NCBI RefSeq assembly: GCF_046630445.1
Contig: NC_092335.1
Span: 627,471,501 to 627,535,500, forward strand
Length of the DNA stretch: 64,000 bases
Source of the DNA: Rutidosis leptorrhynchoides
Taxonomy: Eukaryota > Streptophyta > Magnoliopsida > Asterales > Asteraceae
Reading direction: 5' to 3'
Positions 48,474 through 63,761 of the stretch are shown here, piece after piece; within the stretch, counting starts at the first letter, position 1, and every line of letters begins with the position of its first letter. The translations under genes were made by a program, and so were the position numbers. The notes beneath the pieces were generated by a model that was not told the DNA's origin, made no database searches, and saw only the letters and a program-made list of their open reading frames with translations.

Positions 48474-51400
48474 GGTGGTATCAGAGTGGTGGTCTTAGCG
48501 AACCAGGTCTTGCATTAGTGTGTCTAACTGATAATTGTTTAGATGCATTAGTGGGTCTGGACTTCGACCGTGTCTGCATGTCAAAAGCTTTGCTTATCAT
48601 TTAGTGTCCAAAATTATTTGCTTATCATCCTTAAAGTCTAGACACGTCTTACTGCCTCTATTGCATAGACAGTGTATAGATAAATTCATATCTTAGCATA
48701 TCTGTTATTGTTACTTTTGCCTGACAGCTTCCGTAGATTCCTCCGTAACTTATGGGATTTTAGTATTATATATGCATATGTAAGTTATGTATTGCAGGGT
48801 ACTAATCTACATCCTATAATCTATTTCTTATCGAAAATCCTTCATCTGATCGTATGAGATGAATCCCTCAACCAGTTCGAGTCCCTCAGATTCCAATAGC
48901 TATTCCGATAGTTATCCCGACAGCTATTCCGACATGGATATTCACCTAAGCTCCGAAAGCAGTGTAAATGAAATGGATCAACCAAACTAGTCATCTTCAA
49001 TTCTCGATGAATTGGGGATGGGTTCATAGACGACTTAACCTATGGAGACGCGAAGAAGGCGATCCTTTCCACCCACCAACCTGCACTCTTGGCAAAGAAC
49101 CTGAAGCACTTACCGGCGAACCCATTCGAAACACCATTTTCACACTCATTTTTAGAGTATCTCACCACGATTATATCCTATCTAAAATTCTAAACCTTAT
49201 TAATCCGCTCGTTCCGACCGACAATCATCCCGGAATAATAGAAGAAGTCAACGAACTTTGCGCTCGAGTAATCAATTTGTAGAATATGGTGCAAAATTTA
49301 CCAGCCTCAGCAACATCACCGACATCAACAGTACCATCAATAAACAGCACCAGTACCATCAACAATCCATGCCTCAACATCTCATTCTGTACCTTGAGTA
49401 TAATCATCGTTCTACGTATCGTTCTACATCAATTATCTTCGTCTTCATGGCGATTATGTAATCTCTAATGGTTTAGAGATTATGTATTCTAGTTCTAACG
49501 GTAAATCAAATGAGATTAATATTATATTAACTCATTAAATCCATGATTACATCTGAAGAAAATATATATGTATATATGTTTTCATAAAGATTGTAATTAA
49601 AAATTCTTTTGTACAAACTGTTAATGGTGAAAATATTTTAACGGGTAGGTAATACCCGAGGAATATTTAAATTTCACATTAATAAGTTACACTATACATT
49701 TTTCGAATCTGATTCAACAGTCATTTACTATCCTACTTACAACCACAGATATACGAATCCGTTCACCACAGAATAACCATTTTCAATCAATTTCATAATT
49801 AGATTTTGACCTATCAGAATCTAACAAGTGGCATAATGAAGAAAACATTTGACAAAATAAAATTTGTTAGAAACAAACAAATTAATTATGAGAAGAATTT
49901 TGCTAAGAATCCACGCTAACTGTTCCTAGCTAACTGATTACATTTTATTTCAATTTATTTATCGTAATTCTCTCAATTTTTTTTATCGTCATTTAATTTC
50001 TGTTATTTATTTTACGCACTTTAAATATCGGGACACGTATACAAGGTTTTGACATATCATATCGATGCATCTATATATATTATTTGGAATAACCATAGAC
50101 ACTCTATATGCGGTAATGATCGAGTTAGCTATACAGGGTTGAGGTTGATTCTATAATAATATATATACTTTGAGTTGTGATTGAGTCTGAGACATGTATA
50201 CAATGGGTCACGATACATATTAATTAATTCGAATATTATATATTAAACTATATATGAATTATTGAATTACTAACTGTGAACTACGAACTGTGGACTACCA
50301 ACATTGGACAATTAAAATGAATTAAAGTATTAATTATAACATATAAAACTAAACAATTCTTCAAGTTTGCCACTTGATTGCATCTTAAACCTCATTTGTA
50401 TCTTGACGATTACAATCTGCGTTCAAACCTTTTATGATTCTTGAAAACACCTCAATCAAGAGGATGAACCATCCACACTTCATCTACGAAAGAAAAGATT
50501 GATGCATATAGTTATGCACCTGAAAACACTCGGAACCTGAGTAAAAATTTAAAACGTATATGTGCTAGCTCCTTTGATGTTGTTATTACCGAAAATAACT
50601 TTGCAATCCCTTTCCAAAGTAGCCAATTTTGTCACAGTTTCAGCAAATCAATTTCGACTTTTCATTCGAATAAACTCTATTATAACTTTGATATATAAGT
50701 TTGGCCTTCGTCATCGTTACCGGGGAACCTTTTATATTCCACCACATTATCAGCAGATGTACCAGCAACTTCGGATTTGGTCTCTCTGAAAAATATCTAT
50801 ATTATTCATGAAACCCTATCATATACTCATCCGCATCTTGTAACAAGAATGACCATACCAATTACCCGGAATTAGCAATCAGAATTTCGAATATCGCAGT
50901 GTTCTACATAAACAATTATATGTATACATATAACATTTATCTCTTAGAATTATGAGCTTCCATTTTGAAATTCTAAAAAGCACTCAGTCTACAAATCAAT
51001 GCTCTGAATGTTGAAAAAGCTGAATGAAGCAGCAAAAACTGTAAACGATCTTAACAGCCAAAAGTTTGATGATAAAGAATAGTATGTTGGTCAAAACTCA
51101 GAAAAGTTAGAACTGAAAAATGGATTGATCAAATCATGAAGGAGGTTGTGGACAAATCACAAAGACTAAACCTGCCTTCAAAGGATCCAAATGATTCAGT
51201 GTCAGGTGAAGTTTCTAGCGAATACCTTGCTCCTTACTCTAAACCCTTGCGGACAATATTCTTCATCATCCCCTGATATTAGAAATTTTAAGATATCATC
51301 GTATCTTTCATTATAAATATCCTCAATATTTCTGAAGATATCTTCATAAATATTCTTGTTCGATATTAATTATCTCTCCACTCTATCTGTGTTATATCAT

Positions 51401-52477
51401 AAAAAGAAACTATTTTAGTTTCTAAATTCTGAAACCTTCGAGTTTACAATATGAATGTTTTTGAAGTAGTGTTGGGAACTGAAGCATGAGTTAGTATTAT
51501 ATAATGGCACTTGATCAACGTGATTATATTACAGTAAGTCATGCTGATTTTCTAATGGGACGTGATGATTCACAGATCATAACTTCATCATGTGCCATGT
51601 TACATAACTCTTTCATCCTGCTTAACTTCTGAACATATCAAAAAAATATATTCTTGATAGTTCTATTCTCAGTGATTCTGATAATTTGACAAATTAAATC
51701 GTGCGGTTACGTTCTTTCTTGTTTAGAACATTAAGTTCATTCAAAATTCCATACTTACGAATTCTGGACCGTTACTCGCTTTACTAGAGGTCGAGAAGAT
51801 AATAAAAAGGCAAAGAGCTCCAAAATATAAGAGAAAATATAAAGCCCAATAACAACACGGAGGTTACAAACCGTAGATATTAATATGAACATCAATATAA
51901 AGACATGGTAGAATTAAGAATAGTATCACCCCAAGGTAATAGTAGGAGTAAAAATATTTTTCTAGTGGAAGATTGAAAAGAAGGATGACAGAAATGATAA
52001 TTAGAAAATATCAAGGATTAGAACGGAATTAAGCATTTTCACAATCTCTTGGATGTATGAACTAAGAAAGAAAGTATAGGAATGGTGAGAATAATAGAAC
52101 GGAAGAGCTTAATTTATAATTGAAATATCAGACAGAGTAATCGAGGCAGATCACCGTATTTAATTATAGAGATCTTAATTTCCTTATTCGCCGAAGATTC
52201 AAATCTTTTAGATTTCGAAGATTTTCTTTAAATCCCTTGAATTCCGAAATTCAATCCAGAGTCTGTCAAAAACTAAGACGAATCTTTACTTTTCCTATTT
52301 CAATCTTTTGCAATAGCTTCACTCGTACGCTTCACCTAATCGAATCATTTTATCTATATTAGTCAATAATGATAAAACTTTATTTATCAACTCATATTCG
52401 TCATGAAAACATTTTTATTGTTAGCCATGACCACCTCACTCAAATTTCGGGACGAAATTTCTTTAACGGGTAGGTAC
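48474..52477 (+). mobile_element. Internal region of element D
   Basis: Primer-binding site TGGTATCAGAGTG at 48476-48488, with one change (G to A opposite strand, GCG to GTG) from the usual form. The gag-like frame starts at 48859, has a duplicated YSDSYPDSYSD stretch, stops at about 48988 and resumes in another frame to about 49280. The 50020-50200 block matches C and LTR F. The quasi-palindrome is at about 51496-51531. The 3' end carries the ACGGGTAGGTAC tract. No pol domain. Confidence 0.8.
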
Positions 52478-54034
<1,557 letters not shown>

Positions 54035-54736
54035 GGGGTCTCGGTATTAGAAGGTTAACCCATTGGAATTTGGCTCTTATGGCTTCACCTTTGGAGAATT
54101 TTGACAAGTAAGCAATCGTTATGGGTGCAATGGACGCATACTTATAAACTTGGTAACCATAATTTATGGGACGTGCCGATTTCTGCAAGTGATTCCTGGA
54201 GCTGGCGAAAACTTATGCAAATAAGACATTTGGTTTGACATTTCTTTGTTTTTCAGGTTGGTAATGGCTGTAATGTATCTGCTTGGTATGATTCTTGGCG
54301 CAACATTCGTCCATTGATTAATTCTATTACAGAACAAGATATTGTCCAAGCGGGTTTTAACAAAAAAGTTACTGTTCGAGATGTGTTTGGTCCAACAGCT
54401 GCTGCTGGGACGCAAGGTTGGATCCATACGCTTCCTACTCTTCAAAGTTTGGTTATGCCTATGTTAAATTCAAATGAAGATCAGCTGTTGTGGAAGGGGT
54501 TAGATGGTAACGAACATCACTGCTCAGTTGCGCTAACTTGGAATTCTATTCGTCCGAGGGCTGCTGATGTACCATGGTTCAGGGTGGTTTGGTTCTCTCA
54601 GTGTGTTCCGAAGCATGAGTTTATTTTGTGGTTGCTTATGGGTGAACGCCTTAAAATGAAAGACAAGTTGAAGCCATGGGATCATCGAGCTCACCTGGTG
54701 CTAAAGTGTTGGTTTTGTGATGATAATATGGAATCT
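54035..54736 (+). pseudogene. L1-type LINE, C-terminal part beyond element D
   Basis: Right after element D the LINE frame resumes with LGIRRLTHWNLALM, exactly continuing the KEEGG that ends at 46774. A stop and shift occur near 54110-54235. From 54314 a clean frame runs to the zf-RVT region, with SQCVPKHEFILWLLMGERLK, then DKLKPWD and CWFCDDNMES. The zinc-binding Cys pair is present, but the following HLFFEC half is missing because LTR E interrupts at 54737. The rest of the LINE and its poly-A tail are not found in the window. Confidence 0.88.
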
Positions 54737-55808
54737 TGTAGAGACCCGTCCTAATCCATAAGGACAAATACAATAACATATGGTTATATTGCAAGGTATT
54801 TGACCTCTATATGATAAGTTTTACAAACATTGCATTTATTTTTAAAAGATAAACTTTCATTACAACGAAAGTTGACAGGCATGCATACCACTTCATAATA
54901 TCCAAACTATATATGACCTTATCTGTCATTTACTTAGTAATAATCTTTATTAAACTCAATGACTTGAATGCAACGTCTTTTAAAGTATGCCATGAATGAC
55001 TCCAAGTAATATCTCTAAAATGAGCAAATGCGCATCGGAAGATTTCTTTCAAACCTGAGAATAAACATGCTAAAAAGTATCAACCAAAAGGTTGGTGAGT
55101 TCATTAGTTTATCATAATCAAACATTTCCATAATTTTAATAGACCACAAGATTTTCATTTTCATTTCTCATAAATATCATCTCATATCAGGCATTTCGCA
55201 CTGCATAGGGATAAAAATCATTCATATGGATTGAACACCTAGTAATCGACATTCACAAGATGCATATAGAATATCCCCATCATTCCAGGACATCCTTCAG
55301 ACATGATAAATTTCGAAGTACTAAAGCATCCATAATAATGGATGAGGCTTGTTGGGCCCGATAGATCTATCTTTAGGATTCACATCAATTAGGGGCCAGT
55401 TCCCTAATTCTTCGATTACCAGACTAAAAGGGGCATATTCGATTTCGATCATTCAACCATATAATGTAGTTTCGATTACTTGTGTCTATTTCGTCAAACA
55501 TTTATAAAAGCGCATGTATTCTCAGTCCCAAAAATATATATTGCAAAAACATTTAAAAGGGGAGTAATGAAACTCACAATACTGTATTTTGTAGTAAAAA
55601 TATATATGACGACATTGAACAAGTGTAGGGTTGGCCTCGGATTCACGAACCTATATTATTCATATATATATTAAAACATTTAATCGTAAACGAACAAATT
55701 TATATTTTATTATTAATGATGTAATTTATATATTTAATATTTTATAAGTTTCATTATTTATTTATATATTTTCATTTTATCTTAATATAGTTAAGTTATG
55801 CGTATATA

Positions 55809-55848
<40 letters not shown>

Positions 55849-58192
55849 CTTTATTTTATATTTATAACCTTAACAATATCTTTAAAACTTTCATTTTCAT
55901 AATCATAATAATTTTAATAATAATAATATTGATAATACAAATAATAATAATGATGGTAAAAATGTTACTTTAAATGATAATACTAGTTTTAACAAAAATG
56001 ACTGATTTAAAAATAATGTTACTTTTAGTAATAATGGTAATAATAATAACACTAATACTAATAATAACAATAATTTTACTACTAATGATAATAATAATAA
56101 TAATACTAACAATAATAATACTAAATATGATAATCATTTTAATAATAATAATAATAATGGTAACATAAATAATAATAATGACAATAATGATAATAATATT
56201 TATAAATATGATGATAATACTTAATATTAATGATAATAATAATAATAAATTGTATTATGATAGTAATAATAATAATTAACTTAGCAATAATAGTCAAAAT
56301 AATCATATTTGTAACTATAATTATAATAACAATAATAATAATTATAATAAATATAAGAATTTAGTTTATACCATAATCGTCAACATTTGGTTAAAATGAT
56401 TTCATGCATTATCGACTTCGTATTCTCGTATCCTCATCATCGTCATTATCATGTGATCATCATTACCAATCCATCATCATCATCATATTATTATTATATA
56501 TTTATTATTATCATTATATATTTGTTATTATCATCGTCTAATACCATCATTATCATAACGGCCCATATCATCATCCATATCATCTATATGTAACATCATT
56601 ATGATCATAATCATAATCGACTTCTCTCATCATCATATAACCATTATCATATCATCATCATCCGTATCATTATATCACAATCACCATTATTATAACATCA
56701 TCTATATCATTATCATTATCCTAATGTCAATATCATCATCGTCATGCCACCATAATATCACGACATCATCATCATCCAATATCTTAACCATCATCATCTA
56801 TTTGTATTAAATTTGGGTTCGGCCCAATATTAGAACCCGAAACATAGTGGTCCAATATAAGCTCTCGGCCCAATATTATACTAAGTCCACGGCCCAAATT
56901 CTATTAAGTTTAAAAGAAGCCTAACATTAATTTTTCAAGCCCAAACATTCACATCTCCAATGTCTTGGGTTGATGATAGTTATATAGAACCCGGTTTGTA
57001 GTAGCATGTATGTATGTTCGATTAACAACAACAACAAACAAATGTCAAGGTTTTCATGGTCAGTTGAACAGTGTAGTAACAATTCGAGTAGTAACAATTG
57101 AAGTATAACAACAACCCAAACATGTAAGGTGTTTACTCGATTGAGACATAAAAGAAGAAAAAAGGTTGGTGTTCGATCAACAGGAAAGAAAACAGTTAGC
57201 AGGACACAAAGAATATTCACTAAGATACATGTGGTTTTCGATTTGGTTATGATTAGAAACAGAAACTGAAGTATTGAAGTCGATAGTAGTTAATAATAGT
57301 ATAGTGGTGTTTGATTTGGGTCTGTCTGATAGAAAACAGAAAGAACATTGCAGCAGCAGCAAATAAATAAAACAGAAAGATTAAGAGTATCAACTACAGA
57401 AACAAAATAGCAATAAAAGGTTGTTGTGTTTGATTGTCTCAGTCTTAGGTTTAATCCGACAGACAGAAACAACAACAAAAAAATATAACGAACAGGGATA
57501 AACATATAGAACCTTCAAATTTAATTCGTCTAATTCGATCATTTCGTGCTATACATCCAACATAAAAGTTATTAGAAATAACTCCTCAAATGCTCAACAC
57601 CCGGAATTAAAACTGAAAACAGCCTCTATCATTCCAATCCGAATGAAGAAATTCGGTTTGACTTTTAGTCATAAAGCATTGACTATCAAATTAACATTCA
57701 GTTTGATAGATCAAAGCTTGAAAATTTACAGAAGGTTTCACTAGATGATTCATAACCACTCTGCATTATTAGATTTTGTTGTTTAATTTGAAAATGGATT
57801 ATGAATCAAATCTGGTCGCGAGAAGAAAAATCGGATTTGTTTCTATGAATCTCTTTTCGATTTTTTCAAATAGTAGTATAATATATATCGTGCAATTGAT
57901 CAGTTGTAATAGTAACAAGAATTGATTGGAAATTGTTTTGTAGTGATGATTGATCGACCGAGTATCACGAGTGAAGGAAAAGAAAAACCAAAACGGAAGC
58001 AGAAGACAAAGAAAACAAAACAGATAAAGATAGCGTAGGATTCTGTTTTTATATAATTATTCTTTATATTAATTTTTTTAAATAATACTGTTAATAAAAA
58101 TATCTTAATAATATTATTCATAATACTGTTAATTGTTATTAATAAAAAACTTAATAATAATAATAATAATAATAATAATTCAGTTAATATAA

Positions 58193-58261
<69 letters not shown>

Positions 58262-58275
58262 TCAGTTAATATAAA

Positions 58276-58320
<45 letters not shown>
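54737..58320 (-). mobile_element. C-type LTR E, left part (minus orientation, diverged)
   Basis: Begins TGTAGAGACCCGTCCTAATC, the reverse complement of a C-type LTR end, followed by the hairpin (54792-54806, one change) and long stretches matching C in inverted order. These include a GGTTGGTGAGTTCATTAGTT block, the TGAGAATACATGCG block, an AT/AAT-rich zone (55680-56350) and a CATCAT-rich tract (56400-56800), the complement of the GATGAT tract of C. GGCCCA-containing blocks follow at 56820-56900. 57000-58020 has no clear match and no convincing ORF. An AAT array at 58151-58320 precedes LTR F. It interrupts the LINE. Confidence 0.75.
58151..58320. repeat. AAT microsatellite, two blocks
   Basis: Two pure AAT arrays separated by a TTCAGTTAATATAAAA block that is also repeated, so the unit (array plus TTCAGTTAATATAAAA) was duplicated. 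LTR F is inserted at its right edge. Confidence 0.9.
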
Positions 58321-60222
58321 TGAAATGTCCCGTTCATAATGATTATAAACGATTCATATTAATTGATTTCTTTGCGAGGTTTTGACCTCTATATGAGAAG
58401 TTTTTCAAAGACTGCATTCGATTTTAAAACAAACCATAACCTTTAAAATATTACGACGATTATCAAATAATGATAATCTAAAATATAGCGTTTTTCACAC
58501 GACCATTACATAATGGTTTACAATAATATTACACATCAACATAAGTCTTCGAATGCAGTTTTTAAACAATATTATACAAGCATGGACTCCAAATCTTGTC
58601 TTTAATTTAGTATGCAACAGCGGAAGCTCTTAACAATCACCTGAGAATAAACATGCTTAAAACGTCAACAAAAAATGTTGGTGAGTTATAGGTTTAGCCT
58701 ATATATTTATCAATTCGTATTAATAGACCACAAAATTTCATATTTCCATTTCTTGTAAACAGCAAGCATGCATGCATAAAAATCATTCATATGGTGAACA
58801 CCTGGTAACCGACATTAACAAGATGCATATAAGAATATATCCCCATCATTCCGGGACATCCATTGGACATGATAAAATAACATCGAAGTACTAATGCATC
58901 CGCAACCATGGATGGGGTTTGTTAGGCCCAATAGATATATCTTTAGGATTCGCGTTAATTAGTAGATTGGTTTACTAATTCTTAGGTTACCAAGCAAAAA
59001 GGGGCATATTCGGCTTCGATCATTCACCCATATAATGTAGTTTCGATTACTTGTGTCTATTTCGTAAAACATTTATAAAACTGCATGTATTCTCATCCCA
59101 AAAATATTAGATTTTAAAAGTGGGACTATAACTCACTTTCATAGATTTTTACTTCGTTGGGAAGTAAGACTTGGCCACGGGTTGATTCACGAACCTATAA
59201 CAAATATGTACATATATATCAAAGTATGATCAAAATATAACTACAACATTTTTTATTACGTTTTAATGATTTGAGTTTGTTAAGTCAGCAGTCCTCGTTA
59301 GTAACCTATAACTAGTTGTCCACAGTTAGATGTACAGAAATAAAGCAATATATATTATCTCTAATCAATTCAGGACCTCGTGTATACAAGTCTCAGGCTA
59401 GATCACAACTCAAAGTATATATAATATTTTGGAATCAACCTCAACCCTGTATAGCTAACTCCAACATTACTGCATATAGAGTGTCTATGGTTGTTCCGAA
59501 ATATATATATAGATGGGTCGATATGATATGTCAAAACATCGTATTCGTGTCTATGGTATCCCAAGATTACATAATATATGTTAGAATACATGTATAATAC
59601 AATATAAGTTAGCTAGGATATGATTACTATAGATTTGTTACCAATTTTCACGTAGCTACAACAAGCAAAATTATCCCATCTTGTTTTACCCATAACTTCT
59701 TCGTTTTAAATCCGTTTTGAGTGATTCAAGTTGCTATGGTTTTATATTGAACTTAAGTTTATGAATATAAACAGAAAAAGTATAAGTTTATAGTCAGAAA
59801 TACAGGTTACAAGTCATTTTTGTAAAGGTAGTCATTTCAGTCGAAAGAACGACGTCTAGATGACCATTTTGGAAAATATACTTCCACTTTGAGTTTAACC
59901 ATGATTTTTGGATATAGTTTCATGTTCATAAGAAAAATTATTTTCCCAGAAGAACAACTTTTAAATCAAAGTTTAACATAGTTTTAAATTAACTAACCCA
60001 AAACAGCCTGCGGTGTTACCACGACAGCGTATATCCGATTTTACGGTGTTTTTTGTGTTTTCAGGTTTTAAATCATTAAGTTAGCATATCATATAGATAT
60101 AGAACATGTGTTTAGTTGATTTTAAAAGTTAAGTTAGAAGGATTAACTTTATTTGCGAACAAGTTTAGAATTAACTAAACTATGTTCTAGTGATTACAAG
60201 TTTAAATCTTCGAATAAGATAG

Positions 60223-60287
<65 letters not shown>

Positions 60288-61823
60288 TCGAATGATATTA
60301 TGAACATCATTACTACCTTAAGTTTAGTAGGTAAACCTACTGGAAATGATGAAAAAATAACTTGAGCTTCAAAGAATCTTTGATGGCTTGGAAGTTCTTA
60401 AAATAGAATCATGACACGAAAACAAGTTCAAGTAAGATTATTACTCGAATTAAGATAGTTATAGTTATAGAAATTGAATCAAAGCTTGAATATGAATATT
60501 ACCTTGATTTAGAAAGATAACCTACTGTAAATAACAAAGGTTTCTTGATCTTAGATGATTGCTTGGAATGGATTAGGAAACTTGGAAGTAAACTTGTAAA
60601 CTTGGAAGTGTTCTTGATGTGTTCTTGAGTAATTGTTTTTATGATGATTATAGATAATAACCAAAGCTTGTATTTGATGATTTTTGCTGGAAAAATAGTA
60701 ACTTAGACATTCATGGAAGAGTGTGTGTGTTTTGAGAGAGAATTGGGAAGAAAATTGGAAGTGAAATGGAGTGGGTGGTGAGTGGTGAAGGTGAGTGGGG
60801 TTAAAAGGAGTTCTTGTTTTTGTTTCCTTGCTCATAAGTCATGATAGTTGTCTAATTGTTGGTTCCACATGTTTGTTGACTATCTAGGGCTGCTAAGAGC
60901 TGAATTATTATGTGTATATACCAATAGTATATACGTCTAGGAGCTAGGTATTGTACGAGTACGAATACGGTTGCATACGAGTAGAATTGTTGATGAAAAT
61001 GAATGAGAATGCAATTGTAAGCATTTTTGTTAAGTAGAAGTACTTTGATATATGTCTTGAAGTCTTTCAAAAGTGTACTAATACATCTAAATACACTACA
61101 TGTATATACATTTTAACTGAGTCGTTAAGTCATCGTTAGTCGTTACATGTAAGTGTTGTTTTGAAACCTTTAAGTTAACGATCTCATTTAATGTTTTTAA
61201 CCCATTGTTTATTATATCTAATGAGATGTTAAATTATTACATTATCATGATATTATGATGTATGAATATATTTTAATATGATATATATACATTAAAATGT
61301 CGTTACAACGATAATCGTTACATATATGCCTCTTTTCAAAAATCTTAAGTTAGTAGTCTTGTTTTACATATGTAGTTCATTGTTAACATACTTAATGATA
61401 TGTTTAATTATCATTTTATCATGTTAAACATAGTGTATTAATATCTTAATATGATTCATATGTATTTAGTAAGACGTTGCTATAACGATAATCGTTATAT
61501 ATTTCGTTTTCTAGTTTCTTAATTCAATAGTATCATTTTTATGTATATAACTCATTGTTAAAATACCTAATGAGATACTTACTTATCATAATATTATGTT
61601 AACTATATATATATATATATATATATATGTCATCATATAGTTTTTACAAGTTTTAACGTTCATGAATCACCGGTCAACTTGGGTGGTCAAATGTCTATAT
61701 GAAACCTATTTCAATTAATCAAGTCTTAACAAGTTTGATTGCTTAACATGTTGGAAACACTTAATCATGTAAATAACAATTTCATTTAATATATATAAAC
61801 ATGGAAAAGTTTGGGTCACTACA
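58321..61823 (-). mobile_element. Solo LTR F (3503 bp), nested in E
   Basis: Minus-strand start TGTAGTGACCC and end GGGACATTTCA. Flanked by ATAAC (58316-58320) and ATAAT (61824-61828), a target duplication with one change. The terminal hairpin GAGGTTTTGACCTC is at 58376-58389. About 59330-59550 is homologous, in the same sense, to the internal regions of C and D. AT microsatellites lie at 60225-60284 and 61600-61628. No internal region is present, so it is a solo LTR left by recombination. The short frames found in it match nothing. Confidence 0.82.
60225..60284. repeat. AT microsatellite in LTR F
   Basis: About 60 bp of AT units. Confidence 0.92.
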
Positions 61824-62194
61824 ATAATTTTAGTATTGATATCATAAATTACTATTATCACATAACTATGAAATATTATAAATTTCTATATATAATATTT
61901 ATAAATTACTTATATTACAATATTCATTTAAATAATTATGTATAGAAGTTATATATATATTTATACATATGTCCATTTACAATGGTTGTTCGTGAATTGA
62001 AGGTTACAATTTATCGACTAAATAAATGTATGAAATTATTTTAATGTAAAACGTTGATTTATTTAACTTGTCGATATCCAATCATCTAAGTTATTTACAC
62101 TCCATGTTCTTACTTTCACCTTAATTAATATGAAAGCTTAAATAGTTATCTTATTAAGTCACGAGGAAAACATTGTAAAGCATGAATTGGAAAT
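61824..62194 (-). mobile_element. C-type LTR E, right part (end not resolved)
   Basis: Resumes after LTR F. TGGTTGTTCGTGAATTGAAG at about 61984 matches the early U3 of C (TTCACGAACAATTAATTG on the other strand). From about 62010 the match is lost, and the expected terminal GGGTCGTCACA is not found. E is therefore truncated before the G-type LTR at 62195. E without F would be about 3.7-3.9 kb, close to a full C-type LTR. Confidence 0.5.
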
Positions 62195-63519
62195 TGATGT
62201 GTGCGAGGCGTACAGGAAATAGCTTATATTTTACTAGGAAAAACTATTAAATACGATACAATTTTACACAAGATATTTATTTATTTATAGAATGGATATA
62301 CCTAAACCTTGCTACAACACTTATAGGCAGTGTACCTAATCGTACAGTAGTGTAGTTTTTAGTAAGTCCGGTTTGTTCCACAGGGAAATCTTTAAACAAA
62401 GCTTAACGCTATATTAGTTTTAATCTTATAAAAATACAAATATATATATAAGTAGTATTATTATTATAAAGGGGGTTTTTACCGTTTAATGACCGGTTTG
62501 TCGATTTTTAAAACTTTAGTCGCAGTTAAAACCTAATGTAAAATATTAAAAATAAATACAACTTAATTTAAAACGTAAAGTAAATAACGATAATGAAATT
62601 GCGATAAATAAAATTGCGATAATTAAAAAGTACGATAATTAAAAGTGCAATTAAATACAATGACAATAAAAGTGTGATAATTAGAAGTGCAATTAAATAT
62701 GAAAATAAAGGAATTATGCTTATTTAAACTTCCATAATCATGATGTTTGACGTGTTGATTTTAGTTTATTCCCATGGGTTAATTGTCCTTTGTCATGGAT
62801 TATTTAATATGTCCATCTGGTTTTTGTCCATAACAGTCCATCAGTCATAAATATAAAGTGCGAGTGTCCTCGTCAAATTATCCTTATATCCGAAATCAAA
62901 TATTCCAACTAATTGGGGACTTAAACTGTAACAAGGTCTTAATACTTTGTTTAATAATTACACCAGGATATCGACTGCGTGTAACCCAAGGTTTTAATAC
63001 TTTGTTATCAATTATGCCAAGTGTTCTTGTACATAATTTCACCCCTGTTTTAATAATTCCATAGACTATTAATCCATTCCCGTGTCCGGTTAAATGAACG
63101 ATTATTCGTACATATAAATATCCCGCCCATCGTGTCCGATCGAGTGTATATGGTTATTTATAGGGACGTCCAATTGTAAATCTTTATATTAAAATTAACA
63201 AACTATCATTTAGTTAAACAAATATAAAGCCCATTAATAGCCCATAGTCTAATTTCCACAAGTGTCGTTCTTTTGTCCAAACCCCAATTATGGTGCAAAG
63301 CCCAATTACCCAATTTTAATATTTTTAGCCCAACATCATGATTACTTCGGTATTAAATAAGCATAATAATAACTTAGCTACGAGACATTAAATTAAAAAG
63401 GTTGAACATAACTTACAATAATTAAAAATAGCGTAGCGTTACACGGACAGAATTTCGACTTACACCTTTTCAACATTCGCTAACATACCCTTATTATTAG
63501 AATTAAAATTAAAATTAAA

Positions 63520-63632
<113 letters not shown>

Positions 63633-63713
63633 TATGATGAATAAGTAGAAAAAGATGTGTTTGATGTTCACCAAAAACGCGAGTTTTATAGGCAATGTGG
63701 GTTGGAAAAGGGG

Positions 63714-63761
63714 CTCATGCGATCGCATGAGTTTTGCTCCTCCAGGTCATGCGATCGCATG
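63714..63761. promoter_or_regulatory. Paired palindromes in the inverted G LTR
   Basis: CTCATGCGATCGCATGAG (63714-63731) is a perfect 18-bp palindrome. CATGCGATCGCATG (63748-63761) is a perfect 14-bp one. A TATA-like box (CTATAAAACT on the minus strand, about 63683-63692) lies downstream in sense. Confidence 0.72.

Noticed and set aside
54164-54445. Minus-strand frame of 93 codons
   Set aside because: Antisense of the LINE C-terminal region, which has clear domain similarity on the plus strand.
57177-57505. Minus-strand frames with Leu/Cys-rich, signal-like starts
   Set aside because: They lie within diverged LTR E, overlap each other, derive from AACAAC-type low-complexity sequence and match no family.
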